Origin: Saccharospirillum sp043196875
Lineage (GTDB): Bacteria > Pseudomonadota > Gammaproteobacteria > Pseudomonadales > Natronospirillaceae
NCBI RefSeq assembly: GCF_043196875.1
Contig: NZ_JBEBMX010000004.1
Location: 124,001-188,000, forward strand
Length of the DNA stretch: 64,000 nucleotides
Reading direction: 5' to 3'
Positions within the stretch are counted from its first letter, which is position 1, and each line of letters begins with the position of its first letter. Of this stretch, positions 8,604-16,043 are shown one piece after another. A model generated the notes under the pieces. The model ran no database searches, was not told the origin of the DNA, and worked only from the letters and a program-made list of their open reading frames with translations. A program made the translations under genes and the position numbers.

Positions 8604-9390
8604 CCGGCCTCCAGCAATAAGATTCTTCATCGCCAAAGGTGACGATGCCCTGTCCCTGTCGGCAGCGTTCACTGAAGGCATTGGGTTGGGCTTCAGCCTG
8701 GTCAAAAGCGCGCCTCAGGGTGCGAATGTGCTGACGGTAATTGGCGTAGGAAAAGCGTTCCGGGTCGGCATCGAGTTTATCGGCAATCTGCAAGGTCGAC
8801 AGCGGGCTGGGCGCCGCCTCGACCAGATAACGCAGAATTTTGCGCGGCGTCGGTGCCAGTGGTCGCCGGGCATTGGTCGGATTCATCAGCCGAGTGCCGT
8901 GCCAGAACACTTCCCAGGTGCGGGTATCGATGCTCAGCGAGCCGCTGCGAATGGTGTCGTCATTCTGTGGCTGAGCGGCGCTGTTTTGGTGGTGTTGTTG
9001 GCGCAAAACCGCGCGGATACGCCAGCACAACACGGCTTCCACATTACGCTGATGCTTGGCGATAAAGTCCATGGTGCCGCTTTGTTCAAAAGCTTCCTGC
9101 TCAATGTCGGTTCCTGAATGTTCCGACAAATACAGCACCGGCAACCCCGGCCAGCGCTTGTGCAAGGCACGCGACACCTGCAAACCGGCCATGCTGTTGC
9201 CGCCCATATGGGCATCGAGCAAGGCCACATCGGGCGCTGCTTTGGCGGTGCGGATGTGCTGGCAGGCGGCTTCGGCAAACTTAAAGGTGGTCACCTCGGT
9301 CGGCTGGCCACCAAAATCGGTGGCCTCAAGCACAGGCTTGAAGCGCTCTATCCAGTGACTTTGGTCTTCTACCCACAAAATATTGGTCAT
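8596..9390 (-). CDS. Two-component response regulator with winged-helix output
   Basis: 264 residues. The receiver domain begins MTNILWVEDQ (acidic pair E8/D9) with the likely phospho-acceptor D59 in DVALLDAHMGG and a late Lys in FIAKHQ. The C-terminal ~90 residues resemble an OmpR-type winged helix (LSTLQIADKLDADPERFSY, YRQHIRTLRRAFDQ). It is transcribed ahead of, and overlaps, the sensor kinase gene. Target genes are not evident; the neighbouring plus-strand membrane/VWA operon starts 248 bases away in the divergent direction and is one candidate. Confidence 0.82.
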   Translation of the reverse strand: MTNILWVEDQSHWIERFKPVLEATDFGGQPTEVTTFKFAEAACQHIRTAKAAPDVALLDAHMGGNSMAGLQVSRALHKRWPGLPVLYLSEHSGTDIEQEAFEQSGTMDFIAKHQRNVEAVLCWRIRAVLRQQHHQNSAAQPQNDDTIRSGSLSIDTRTWEVFWHGTRLMNPTNARRPLAPTPRKILRYLVEAAPSPLSTLQIADKLDADPERFSYANYRQHIRTLRRAFDQAEAQPNAFSERCRQGQGIVTFGDEESYCWRPDV

Positions 9391-9510
9391 GGTGTTGCTA
9401 CTGCGATGACGGATAGTGCCAGTCTAGCATTGTAAAGACGGCTCTAGCGTGAAGGAGTTAACGGGGAATGCTTAACGCTGGACGGGAGACGGGAGACGCC
9501 AAGTAGCGGT

Positions 9511-9529
9511 CAACCAGCTTCGCTGGTTG
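9511..9529 (+). other. Small stem-loop upstream of the membrane protein gene
   Basis: CAACCAG (9511-9517) pairs with CTGGTTG (9523-9529). It lies inside a weaker outer repeat, AGACGC (about 9494-9499) with GCGTCT (about 9538-9543). The region lies about 110 bp before the 9638 start and could be a leader structure. Function unknown. Confidence 0.35.
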
Positions 9530-9637
9530 CGTAGCAAGCGTCTGGGCGGCAATCCGCTCCCGCCAAATCTCACAAATTTTTCACCAGCACCCAGCACACT
9601 CCGCGTCGTACTCGAATCCAACAAGAGGAACGACGCC

Positions 9638-11110
9638 ATGTTCGAACAACTACTAACCGTCTGGTCCGATTCGCTCGCCATCTCGGCGGCCATCTGGCTG
9701 GTGTTGCTGGTTACCGTTTTGTACCTGGGCCGCCAGCAGGCTCATCAACTTTTTATCACTCTCGGCCGCGCCATCCATAACGCCATGCGTCTGGCGGCGT
9801 TTTCGGTGCGTGGGCTGGAGACCCGTCTGATCGTCCGTAACCGCGATGTGCTCATCGCTCAAGGCCGGGCCCAGGCGGAAAAAACCATTGAGCGCGAATT
9901 CAATCGGGTCAGCACCCTGGTCGAACGCGATCTGGGCGCTTACCCCAAGCTGCACCGCAAAATAGCCGACGCCATCGAAAAAATCGAAGCCGACTATCAG
10001 GCTTCGACGCAAGCCGCACCGCTGCCACCGGCCTGGTCCGAAGTGGTGGAAACCATAGCGGCGTTGCCGACCAACGGCGACCCGGCCATGAACAAGGTGC
10101 TCAACAACATCAAGGACGCCATCGAAGAGTCGCACCAGCAAACCTTAAAGGCCTATCAGAAGGCGACGCTCGACCGTCATCGCCATCTGAGCACCATGCA
10201 ACCTCAGTGGCGTACGCTGCAAAGCTCGATGGATAACGTTAAGAAAACCCTCGATGGCCTGGAAGAACGCACCCGCACCATCGACGGCCAGATGCAGCGC
10301 TACGAGTCCATCCGCAAAGGTGAAGACGCCTCGGTGAACGCGCTGACGTCCTCGTCCATCACCCAGTTTTTGATTGCCGGTCTGGTGTTGGTTATCGCCA
10401 CCCTGGGCGGCCTGATCAACTTCCAGCTGATCGCCCTGCCGATGTCAGAAATGGTTGGCGCGACCTCCACCATCGGTTCAATGCGCACCTCAGACATTGC
10501 TGCTCTGGTCATCATTCTGGTGGAAATCGCCATGGGTCTGTTCTTGCTCGAATCGCTGCGCATCACCCATCTGTTCCCGGTGATTCACTCCATGGACGAC
10601 CGTCTGCGCCGGCGCATGATCATCATTACCCTGACCATTCTGACCATCCTCGCCACCATCGAAGCTTCTCTGGCTTATATGCGTGATCTGCTGGCGCTGG
10701 ACCGTTCCGCGCTGCAGCAATCGCTGTCTGGCGTGGCCGTGGTCGAAGCGCAATTCCGCTGGATTCCGTCCATCGGCCAGATGGTGATGGGCTTTATTCT
10801 GCCGTTCGCGCTGGCATTCGTCGCCATCCCGCTGGAATCCTTTATCCATTCACTGCGCACCGTTATGGGCATGGTCATGGTTGGCCTGCTGCGCACCCTG
10901 AGAGTGGCTTTGCGACTGGTCGGCAGCCTGGGCCGCTATGCCTGCCAGATCGTCATCAGCCTTTATGACCTGTTCATCATGGTGCCGCTGGGCGTGGAAC
11001 GACTGATCAAGTCACGTCGCGAACAGCATCGTCCGGAAGACGACTGGGACGACGAACCGGCGCTGTTGGAAAGCAAGCGCATCCGCAACCAATCCACCGC
11101 AGACGTTTGA
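9638..11110 (+). CDS. Polytopic membrane protein with long coiled-coil region, unknown function
   Basis: 490 residues from the ATG at 9638, preceded by AGAGGA. One membrane helix lies near the N terminus (AAIWLVLLVTVLYLG). It is followed by about 200 mostly helical, charged residues likely to form a coiled coil (EKTIEREFNRVSTLVERD; STMQPQWRTLQSSMDNVKK). At least four more helices follow (FLIAGLVLVIATLGGL; AALVIILVEIAMGLFLLE; IIITLTILTILATIEASLAY; MVMGFILPFALAFVAIPL). The gene is followed 11 bases later by a VWA lipoprotein gene, so the two probably act together at the envelope. No family name is recognised. Confidence 0.75.
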   Translation: MFEQLLTVWSDSLAISAAIWLVLLVTVLYLGRQQAHQLFITLGRAIHNAMRLAAFSVRGLETRLIVRNRDVLIAQGRAQAEKTIEREFNRVSTLVERDLGAYPKLHRKIADAIEKIEADYQASTQAAPLPPAWSEVVETIAALPTNGDPAMNKVLNNIKDAIEESHQQTLKAYQKATLDRHRHLSTMQPQWRTLQSSMDNVKKTLDGLEERTRTIDGQMQRYESIRKGEDASVNALTSSSITQFLIAGLVLVIATLGGLINFQLIALPMSEMVGATSTIGSMRTSDIAALVIILVEIAMGLFLLESLRITHLFPVIHSMDDRLRRRMIIITLTILTILATIEASLAYMRDLLALDRSALQQSLSGVAVVEAQFRWIPSIGQMVMGFILPFALAFVAIPLESFIHSLRTVMGMVMVGLLRTLRVALRLVGSLGRYACQIVISLYDLFIMVPLGVERLIKSRREQHRPEDDWDDEPALLESKRIRNQSTADV

Positions 11111-11121
11111 GGAGAATCACC

Positions 11122-11811
11122 ATGCGACTGCTGAACTCACTGCAACACCTGACCCGCCGCGGCCGTCTGGCCGCCAGCACCCTAGCGGTCACCGTACTAC
11201 TGGCCGGCTGTGGTGAACCGCCGGTACAAAGCCGCGCTGTTTATATGCTGATGGATATTTCCGGCACCTACACCGAGCAATTGGATAAGGCCGAGAAAAT
11301 CATGAACTACCTGCTGGGCACGCTGAACACCGGCGATTCACTGGCACTGGCACGCATCGACAGCGCCAGCTTCAATGAAGAAGACATCATCGTTCAGGCA
11401 ACGTTCGACCCGCGCCCCAGCGCCGCCAACGATCAAAAGCGCGCCTTCCAGAAACAGATGCACGACTTTATCGCCAGCGTGAACGGCGGCAGTGCCTACA
11501 CCGATGTTACCGGAGGTGTGATTCAGGCGGTCGACTATCTGAACGAAACCGAAGCCGGTGAAAAATACCTGCTGGTGTTTTCCGACCTGGCGGAAGAACT
11601 GCCCGAAGGCCATATCCGCGACTTCCCAATCGACGTCGCCGGCATTCAGGTGGTGGCACTGAACGTCACCAAACTGAACCAGGACAACATCGATCCGCGC
11701 GACTATCAAAACCGCCTCGATGCCTGGCAGGCACGGGTACTCGACGGTGGCGGCGAATGGCAGGTACTGAACGATCTGGAACGCATGGATCGTGTGATCG
11801 CAATGAACTGA
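11122..11811 (+). CDS. VWA-domain lipoprotein
   Basis: 229 residues from the ATG at 11122, after a strong GAGGAG site at 11109-11114. The lipobox LLAGC predicts a lipid-anchored protein. The mature domain looks like a von Willebrand factor A fold with a MIDAS metal site: DISGT (first Asp-x-Ser), the Thr in YTDVTGG, and the Asp in LLVFSDLAEE. VWA domains of this type usually mediate metal-dependent protein contacts. It forms a two-gene unit with the coiled-coil membrane protein upstream and ends at the terminator at 11877. Confidence 0.78.
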   Translation: MRLLNSLQHLTRRGRLAASTLAVTVLLAGCGEPPVQSRAVYMLMDISGTYTEQLDKAEKIMNYLLGTLNTGDSLALARIDSASFNEEDIIVQATFDPRPSAANDQKRAFQKQMHDFIASVNGGSAYTDVTGGVIQAVDYLNETEAGEKYLLVFSDLAEELPEGHIRDFPIDVAGIQVVALNVTKLNQDNIDPRDYQNRLDAWQARVLDGGGEWQVLNDLERMDRVIAMN

Positions 11812-11876
11812 CTCTTTAACGGGAAGCCAATCTTCCCGACACCCTTGTCATTATGGCGTCCTACTCTGCTTGTTTT

Positions 11877-11903
11877 ACCGGCCCTTCGTGGCCGGTTTTT
11901 TTA
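11877..11903 (+). terminator. Intrinsic terminator of the membrane protein/VWA operon
   Basis: ACCGGCC (11877-11883) pairs with GGCCGGT (11890-11896) around CTTCGT, followed by seven T. A weaker hairpin (CGGGAAG/CTTCCCG, 11820-11838) lies closer to the stop codon. Confidence 0.88.
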
Positions 11904-11956
11904 TCGGCAAAGCCAGTCCCTTAAACCTTGACAGCCTCACGTCTGCCACTTAACTT

Positions 11957-11975
11957 AATGATAATAGTTATCATT
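11957..11975 (+). promoter_or_regulatory. Fur box upstream of the FagA-like gene
   Basis: AATGATAATAGTTATCATT is a perfect palindrome (8-bp arms, 3-bp centre) and a close match to the Fur consensus. It lies 14 bases before the ATG at 11990, so binding would also cover the promoter or start region. It predicts iron repression of the next gene. Confidence 0.85.
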
Positions 11976-11989
11976 ACAAGGAAGGCCGT

Positions 11990-12349
11990 ATGACCCAGGC
12001 AGCCATCGCCCCGACTGCATTGCTGGCGCGCAAAATCCGCTTTGCCTCAGAACCCGACAACCCCGAACTACTGCGTCACTGGCTGGATGCGCCGGTGCCA
12101 CATCGACTGCAAAGCCAGGCCTCGCAACGCCATTATTACCGGCTGCAATATCAGCTATTGCGCGAAACCATTAGTGACGAATTCGTCCCTGAAGACTGGC
12201 GTTGCCGTTGCCTGGAATCGATTTACCAACCGCTGCAACGCCTGGAGCAACTAGCGCAAAGCAGCGCTGAAAAACGTGAGGTGAGGGATCTGTATTTCGA
12301 AGTGGCGATGATGAGCCGCTGCTGCCGGCCGCCGCAAACCCTGCATTAG
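11990..12349 (+). CDS. FagA-like iron-regulated protein
   Basis: 119 residues, preceded by AAGGAAGG. The segment KIRFASEPDNPELLRHWL and the later WRCRCLESIYQPLQRLEQL resemble, from memory, the Fur-associated protein FagA of pseudomonads (pattern IR-ALEPD-P--I-HYL ... WRC-CLD----PL--LERL). In Pseudomonas fagA sits in a Fur-controlled operon with fumC and sodA. Here neither gene is adjacent, and rlmJ follows. The biochemical role of FagA is unknown. The Fur box directly upstream supports the call. A mature cytoplasmic location is likely, since no signal peptide is visible. Confidence 0.62.
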   Translation: MTQAAIAPTALLARKIRFASEPDNPELLRHWLDAPVPHRLQSQASQRHYYRLQYQLLRETISDEFVPEDWRCRCLESIYQPLQRLEQLAQSSAEKREVRDLYFEVAMMSRCCRPPQTLH

Positions 12350-12424
12350 TCGATAGCGGTGCTGGTCGCCAGCGCCCCTAGCGCTTAGTATGCCCGCTCT
12401 TTTCCGCTCAGAGTTCCCAGCGCC

Positions 12425-13252
12425 ATGCTCAGCTACCGCCACGCCTTTCACGCCGGCAACCACGCCGACATGCTCAAACATCTGGTACTCAGCCTGTGCG
12501 CCGATTATTTAACGCGCAAAGACAAACCGCTGGTGTATGTCGACACTCATGCCGGCGCCGGCGCTTATCGATTCAGTGCCGCCCAGGCGCAAAAAACCAA
12601 AGAATTCGAAACCGGCATCAGCCGCTTATTAGCCGCCGACAAACCACCGGCTGAGGTTCAGTTTTTTCTCGAAGCGCTGAGCCGCACCGGTCTGGACTTG
12701 AACGAGCTCTATCCCGGCTCGCCCGCCATTGCCGCCAGCTTGCTTAAAGCCGATCACCGCCTGCAGTTATTCGAATTGCATCCCAACGACTTCCCGGCGC
12801 TGGAACGTCACTTTCACGGTGATCGCCGGGTGCGCTGTTATCAACGCGATGGCTATGAGGGTTTGTTGTCGGCGATGCCACCCAAGGAAAGACGCGCTCT
12901 GGCGCTGATCGATCCGCCCTACGAACAGAAATCCGATTACGATCAGGTGGCCGCAACGCTGGCGACCGTCACCCGCAAGTTCCAGCCGCTGTGCGCGCTG
13001 GTCTGGTATCCGATCGTGCAGCGCGAACGCAGCGATGCGCTGGTGCGCAAGCTGAAGAAGCTGAGCAAAGACTGGTGTGTGGCGGAGCTGAATATCGCGC
13101 AAGACAGCGACGGCTATGGCATGACCGGCTCGGGTATGTTCGTGCTGAATCCGCCTTATTTATTGGCCGAGCAACTGCGCAATTGTTTGCCGTGGCTCAG
13201 TCGGCAGTTATCGGATGAGGGATTCTTCGCGCTCGACCATCAATCTGGCTGA
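12425..13252 (+). CDS. rlmJ: 23S rRNA (adenine(2030)-N6)-methyltransferase
   Basis: 275 residues beginning MLSYRHAFHAGNHADMLKH, the signature N terminus of RlmJ (formerly YhiR/ComJ). The SAM-binding and catalytic motif appears as LALIDPPYEQKSDYDQ (DPPY, typical of N6-adenine methyltransferases). RlmJ methylates A2030 of 23S rRNA. Length matches the E. coli enzyme (280). Its 3' end overlaps the converging XRE regulator gene by 13 bases. Confidence 0.95.
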   Translation: MLSYRHAFHAGNHADMLKHLVLSLCADYLTRKDKPLVYVDTHAGAGAYRFSAAQAQKTKEFETGISRLLAADKPPAEVQFFLEALSRTGLDLNELYPGSPAIAASLLKADHRLQLFELHPNDFPALERHFHGDRRVRCYQRDGYEGLLSAMPPKERRALALIDPPYEQKSDYDQVAATLATVTRKFQPLCALVWYPIVQRERSDALVRKLKKLSKDWCVAELNIAQDSDGYGMTGSGMFVLNPPYLLAEQLRNCLPWLSRQLSDEGFFALDHQSG

Positions 13253-14082
13253 GCCATCAGTTGGTGCAATTTGACGTCGGTGGCGTCATCTTGCGGCATG
13301 TACACCATCATGCGGTCGCCATTGCGCGGCGCCGTCCACCAGTTCAACACCTGAAAGCGTAAAACGCCAACCTCAGGGTGATGTGCTTCTTTGAGCATGT
13401 TCTCCACGCCATTGATTTCATAACGCTGCCAATAGCGGCGAAATTCCTCGGAGACCATCAGGCTGTCCAATCGTAGCTGCCATGCCGGATCGCCTTCGTG
13501 CGCGGTCATCTGGCTGCGAAACCGGCCGACCATTCGTGGCAGCGTCTGCTCCAATGAGCGAAACCGGCTGCGCAGCGTTTCGTTATTGAACGCCAGATAC
13601 ATCACATTGCGGTCAAATTCGTCGAGCTCGCTCAATTTAAAACCGTAGAAATTATCCAGTGCCCGATTCCAAGCCAGATAATCCGAGCGCGCATTCAGCA
13701 TATAGGCCGGGTACGGCAGCAGTTTATCGAGCATCTTCTGACACGCTTCCAGCATCGGGTCGACATCACCGGACTCGCGATTAAGCGGAGCCAGTTGCGC
13801 CAGACTGAACAGATGATCGGTCTCGGCCCGATTGCATTGCAGCGCCTCGGCGATGGCAAGCATGGTCGCCGCCGATGGCCGCACTTCCCGACCTTGTTCC
13901 AGCCAGGTGTACCAGGTGGTGCTGACGTTCGCGAGTTGCGCCACCTCTTCACGCCGCAAACCCGGCGTGCGGCGGCGACCCTGGCGCGGCAAGCCAAGAC
14001 GAATCGGGTCCAGGCTCTCGCGTCGACTGCGCAGAAAGTTGGCCAATGCCTGGCCTGGCGTGGATTGATCAACCGTGGTCAT
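13240..14082 (-). CDS. XRE-family transcriptional regulator with MmyB-like ligand domain
   Basis: 280 residues. The N-terminal helix-turn-helix shows GLPRQGRRRTPGLRREEVAQ and STTWYTWLEQGREVRPSA. This is followed by the PAS-like MmyB domain common in actinobacterial and proteobacterial regulators (AYMLNARSDYLAWNRALDNF; FRRYWQRYEINGVE). Such proteins often control a divergently encoded transporter or oxidoreductase. Here an MFS exporter is divergent, 102 bases away, with an inverted repeat between them. Confidence 0.88.
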   Translation of the reverse strand: MTTVDQSTPGQALANFLRSRRESLDPIRLGLPRQGRRRTPGLRREEVAQLANVSTTWYTWLEQGREVRPSAATMLAIAEALQCNRAETDHLFSLAQLAPLNRESGDVDPMLEACQKMLDKLLPYPAYMLNARSDYLAWNRALDNFYGFKLSELDEFDRNVMYLAFNNETLRSRFRSLEQTLPRMVGRFRSQMTAHEGDPAWQLRLDSLMVSEEFRRYWQRYEINGVENMLKEAHHPEVGVLRFQVLNWWTAPRNGDRMMVYMPQDDATDVKLHQLMAQPD

Positions 14083-14103
14083 CGCCTTTCCTGTTAGTTT
14101 TGA

Positions 14104-14127
14104 TACCAGGATAACTACTTACTGGTA
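14104..14127. promoter_or_regulatory. Inverted repeat in the XRE regulator / MFS divergent promoter
   Basis: TACCAG (14104-14109) and CTGGTA (14122-14127) are 12 bases apart, between the two divergent starts. This is a plausible operator for the XRE regulator; no direct proof. Confidence 0.4.
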
Positions 14128-14184
14128 CCTGTTTAATGCGCTGCTGATAATGCGCGTCCTTTCGGTATGAATCAAGGAACCTGA

Positions 14185-15606
14185 ATGACCACAACCACCA
14201 CTCAACACCTGGGTCGACTTGGCCTGGTATTACTGTTGTGCGGGCAGATGCTGCCCTTAATCGATGTCGCCATTATTAATGTCGCGCTCAACACCATCAG
14301 CGCCAGTCTCAATGCCAGCCAGATCGAACTGGAATTGCTGATGAGCGTTTATAGCCTGGCACTGGCACTGACCTTGGCATTCGGTGGTCGCAGTGGCGAC
14401 CGTTTTGGCCGCCGCCGAGTGCTCAACATCGGCGTCGCCCTGTTTGGCCTGGCGTCATTGTTCTGCGGTTTGGCGACCAATATTCCCATCTTGCTGGTCG
14501 GTCGTTTTCTGCAAGGTATCGCCGGTGGGCTGATCATCCCGCAGGTGTTGGCGACCATTCATGTGTCACTCAGCGGTCGAGCGCATTCCAACGCCATCGG
14601 CATTTTTGGTGCGGTCATTGGCCTGTCGTTTTTGATCGGTCAGATTCTGGGTGGCTGGATCATCGCAGCGGACATCGCCGGTACTGGCTGGCGCGGAATT
14701 TTTCTGGTCAACGTGCCGGTTTGCCTGCTGGTGTTGTTACTCGGCCCGCGCTTTATTCCGCAAACGCGATCCGGGCAACCGGCGGGTTTTGATGTCAGCG
14801 GCACGCTGCTATTGGCGGTTGCCATCGCATCCATCCTGTCGCCTTTGGCAATTGGTCCGTTGTTGGATTGGCCACGCTGGTGCTTCGTGCTGATGTTGGT
14901 GGGCGTGGCGCTGTTGCCGCTGTTTTTGCAACTGGAGCGCCGCAAAGAACACCAACACCGCTGGCCATTGATTCCGCCGTCGCTGATGCAAACCGGCTCG
15001 GTTCGTTTTGGTCTGGTGCTGGCGTTGTTCTTCTTCACCTACGTCAGCGGCATGATGTTTTGCCTGGCGCTGAGTTTTCAAATGGGATTGGGCATGACGG
15101 CGCAGCAATCGGGCAATGCGTTTATCGCCTGCGGTGTGGCCTTCTTTGCCGCGTCCTACGTCAGCGCCCGCATCACCGCCCGTTTGGGGTTACTCAACAC
15201 CCTGCTGTTCGGCTGTGTGCTGACGCTGCTGGGATTGGTCTGGTTGCCGCTGACCCTGGCGTCCATCTGGTCGCAACCCGATGCGGTTCAGTTGATTGGC
15301 AGCACCGTCTTGCTGGGTTTTGGTCAGGCGTTGGTGTTGGGCAGTTTCTTCCGCATTGGCTTGTCGCAGGTACCCGCCGAACAAGCTGGCAGCGCCTCAG
15401 CCGTGTTAAGCACCGCTCAACAGATTTGCCTGTGTTTTGGACCGGCGTTTTATGGCCTGGTGGTGCATCAGATGAGTTTAACAGAAGGATTATTGGCAGG
15501 ACTGACAGCGGCTTTCCATGTGCAGCTCATTGCCATTGCAGCGCTGGCATTTGCCACCTTGGTTTACATCCGGCTGCAACGACGCACGGCAACCGGCGCC
15601 GTGTAA
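14185..15606 (+). CDS. MFS transporter, DHA2 (14-helix drug exporter) family
   Basis: 473 residues with an AAGGAA site upstream. Family motifs: early IDVAIINVALNTI (the motif D1 region), loop 2-3 GGRSGDRFGRRRVLNIG (MFS motif A), and motif C-like AVIGLSFLIGQILGGWI in the fifth helix. Hydrophobic segments fit the 14-helix plan. It probably exports small toxic compounds by proton antiport. The divergent XRE regulator is its likely controller. Confidence 0.88.
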   Translation: MTTTTTQHLGRLGLVLLLCGQMLPLIDVAIINVALNTISASLNASQIELELLMSVYSLALALTLAFGGRSGDRFGRRRVLNIGVALFGLASLFCGLATNIPILLVGRFLQGIAGGLIIPQVLATIHVSLSGRAHSNAIGIFGAVIGLSFLIGQILGGWIIAADIAGTGWRGIFLVNVPVCLLVLLLGPRFIPQTRSGQPAGFDVSGTLLLAVAIASILSPLAIGPLLDWPRWCFVLMLVGVALLPLFLQLERRKEHQHRWPLIPPSLMQTGSVRFGLVLALFFFTYVSGMMFCLALSFQMGLGMTAQQSGNAFIACGVAFFAASYVSARITARLGLLNTLLFGCVLTLLGLVWLPLTLASIWSQPDAVQLIGSTVLLGFGQALVLGSFFRIGLSQVPAEQAGSASAVLSTAQQICLCFGPAFYGLVVHQMSLTEGLLAGLTAAFHVQLIAIAALAFATLVYIRLQRRTATGAV

Positions 15607-15614
15607 TAACGGCA

Positions 15615-15719
15615 TCAGAACGCGCTGAAGCCCTGCTGCCAGAATTGCGCAATGGCAATAGCAGCAGTAAACAGCGCGCTCACGCACAGCAATGACAGCA
15701 GTTTGATTTTGATGTCCAT
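15615..15719 (-). CDS. Putative 34-residue single-span membrane peptide
   Basis: The minus strand encodes MDIKIKLLSLLCVSALF and then a hydrophobic run ending FWQQGFSAF. AAGGAA lies seven bases before the ATG at 15719. Apart from a few charged residues at its start it is one membrane helix. It lies downstream of a Fur-box promoter but beyond a strong terminator (15752-15798), so it would be expressed by read-through or from its own promoter. No family is recognised; it could also be non-coding. Confidence 0.4.
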   Translation of the reverse strand: MDIKIKLLSLLCVSALFTAAIAIAQFWQQGFSAF

Positions 15720-15751
15720 AACGCAGTTCCTTGGCGCAAAAGGCGACCGGT

Positions 15752-15798
15752 AAAAAAACACCGGCCGGGATGCATGTTCGCCCACCCATCCCGGCCGG
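15752..15798 (-). terminator. Strong intrinsic terminator ending the Fur-controlled leader transcript
   Basis: CCGGCCGGGATG (15761-15772) and CATCCCGGCCGG (15787-15798) form a perfect 12-bp GC-rich stem with a 14-base loop. Read on the minus strand the stem is followed by TGTTTTTTTA. The orientation therefore terminates minus-strand transcripts coming from the Fur box at 15967-15994. Confidence 0.85.
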
Positions 15799-15950
15799 CA
15801 ACCATTCAGTACCCTTACGTCCTGTTCCGCTTCCAGCCAGACCCGATCACGACAGAGGGAGAGTAATCGGAAAACGGTGCGGAGGTCGTCCATGTTCGAT
15901 GGCGTGCGGACCGTGCTCCAAACCATCGAGGCGGGTACTGAATCGACCTT
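15752..15950 (-). ncRNA. Candidate Fur-regulated small RNA or attenuated leader
   Basis: On the minus strand a promoter-like pair (TTGCAA, 17 bases, TAATGT) is embedded in overlapping Fur boxes. About 200 bases later comes a textbook intrinsic terminator. The frame between them has ATGs at about 15926 and 15893 but no ribosome site before them, and the encoded residues resemble nothing familiar. The arrangement (Fur box, about 200 nt, terminator, no good gene) is that of iron-responsive small RNAs such as RyhB/PrrF. No sequence homology to those is claimed. The 5' end is an estimate from promoter spacing. Confidence 0.5.
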
Positions 15951-15966
15951 CGAGAGCAACATTAAC

Positions 15967-15994
15967 GATAATTATTATCATTTGCAAATGATAA
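15967..15994 (-). promoter_or_regulatory. Overlapping Fur boxes / palindromic operator
   Basis: Positions 15975-15994 are a perfect 20-bp palindrome (TTATCATTTGCAAATGATAA). They overlap GATAATTATTATCATT just before, giving three or more GATAAT-like hexamers. This is a strong Fur site, placed over the putative promoter that reads left into the small-RNA candidate. Confidence 0.8.
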
Positions 15995-16043
15995 ATGTGA
16001 CTTTCGTCACAACTTAGCAGCTCGATCGCTTTTCCCAGCAACC

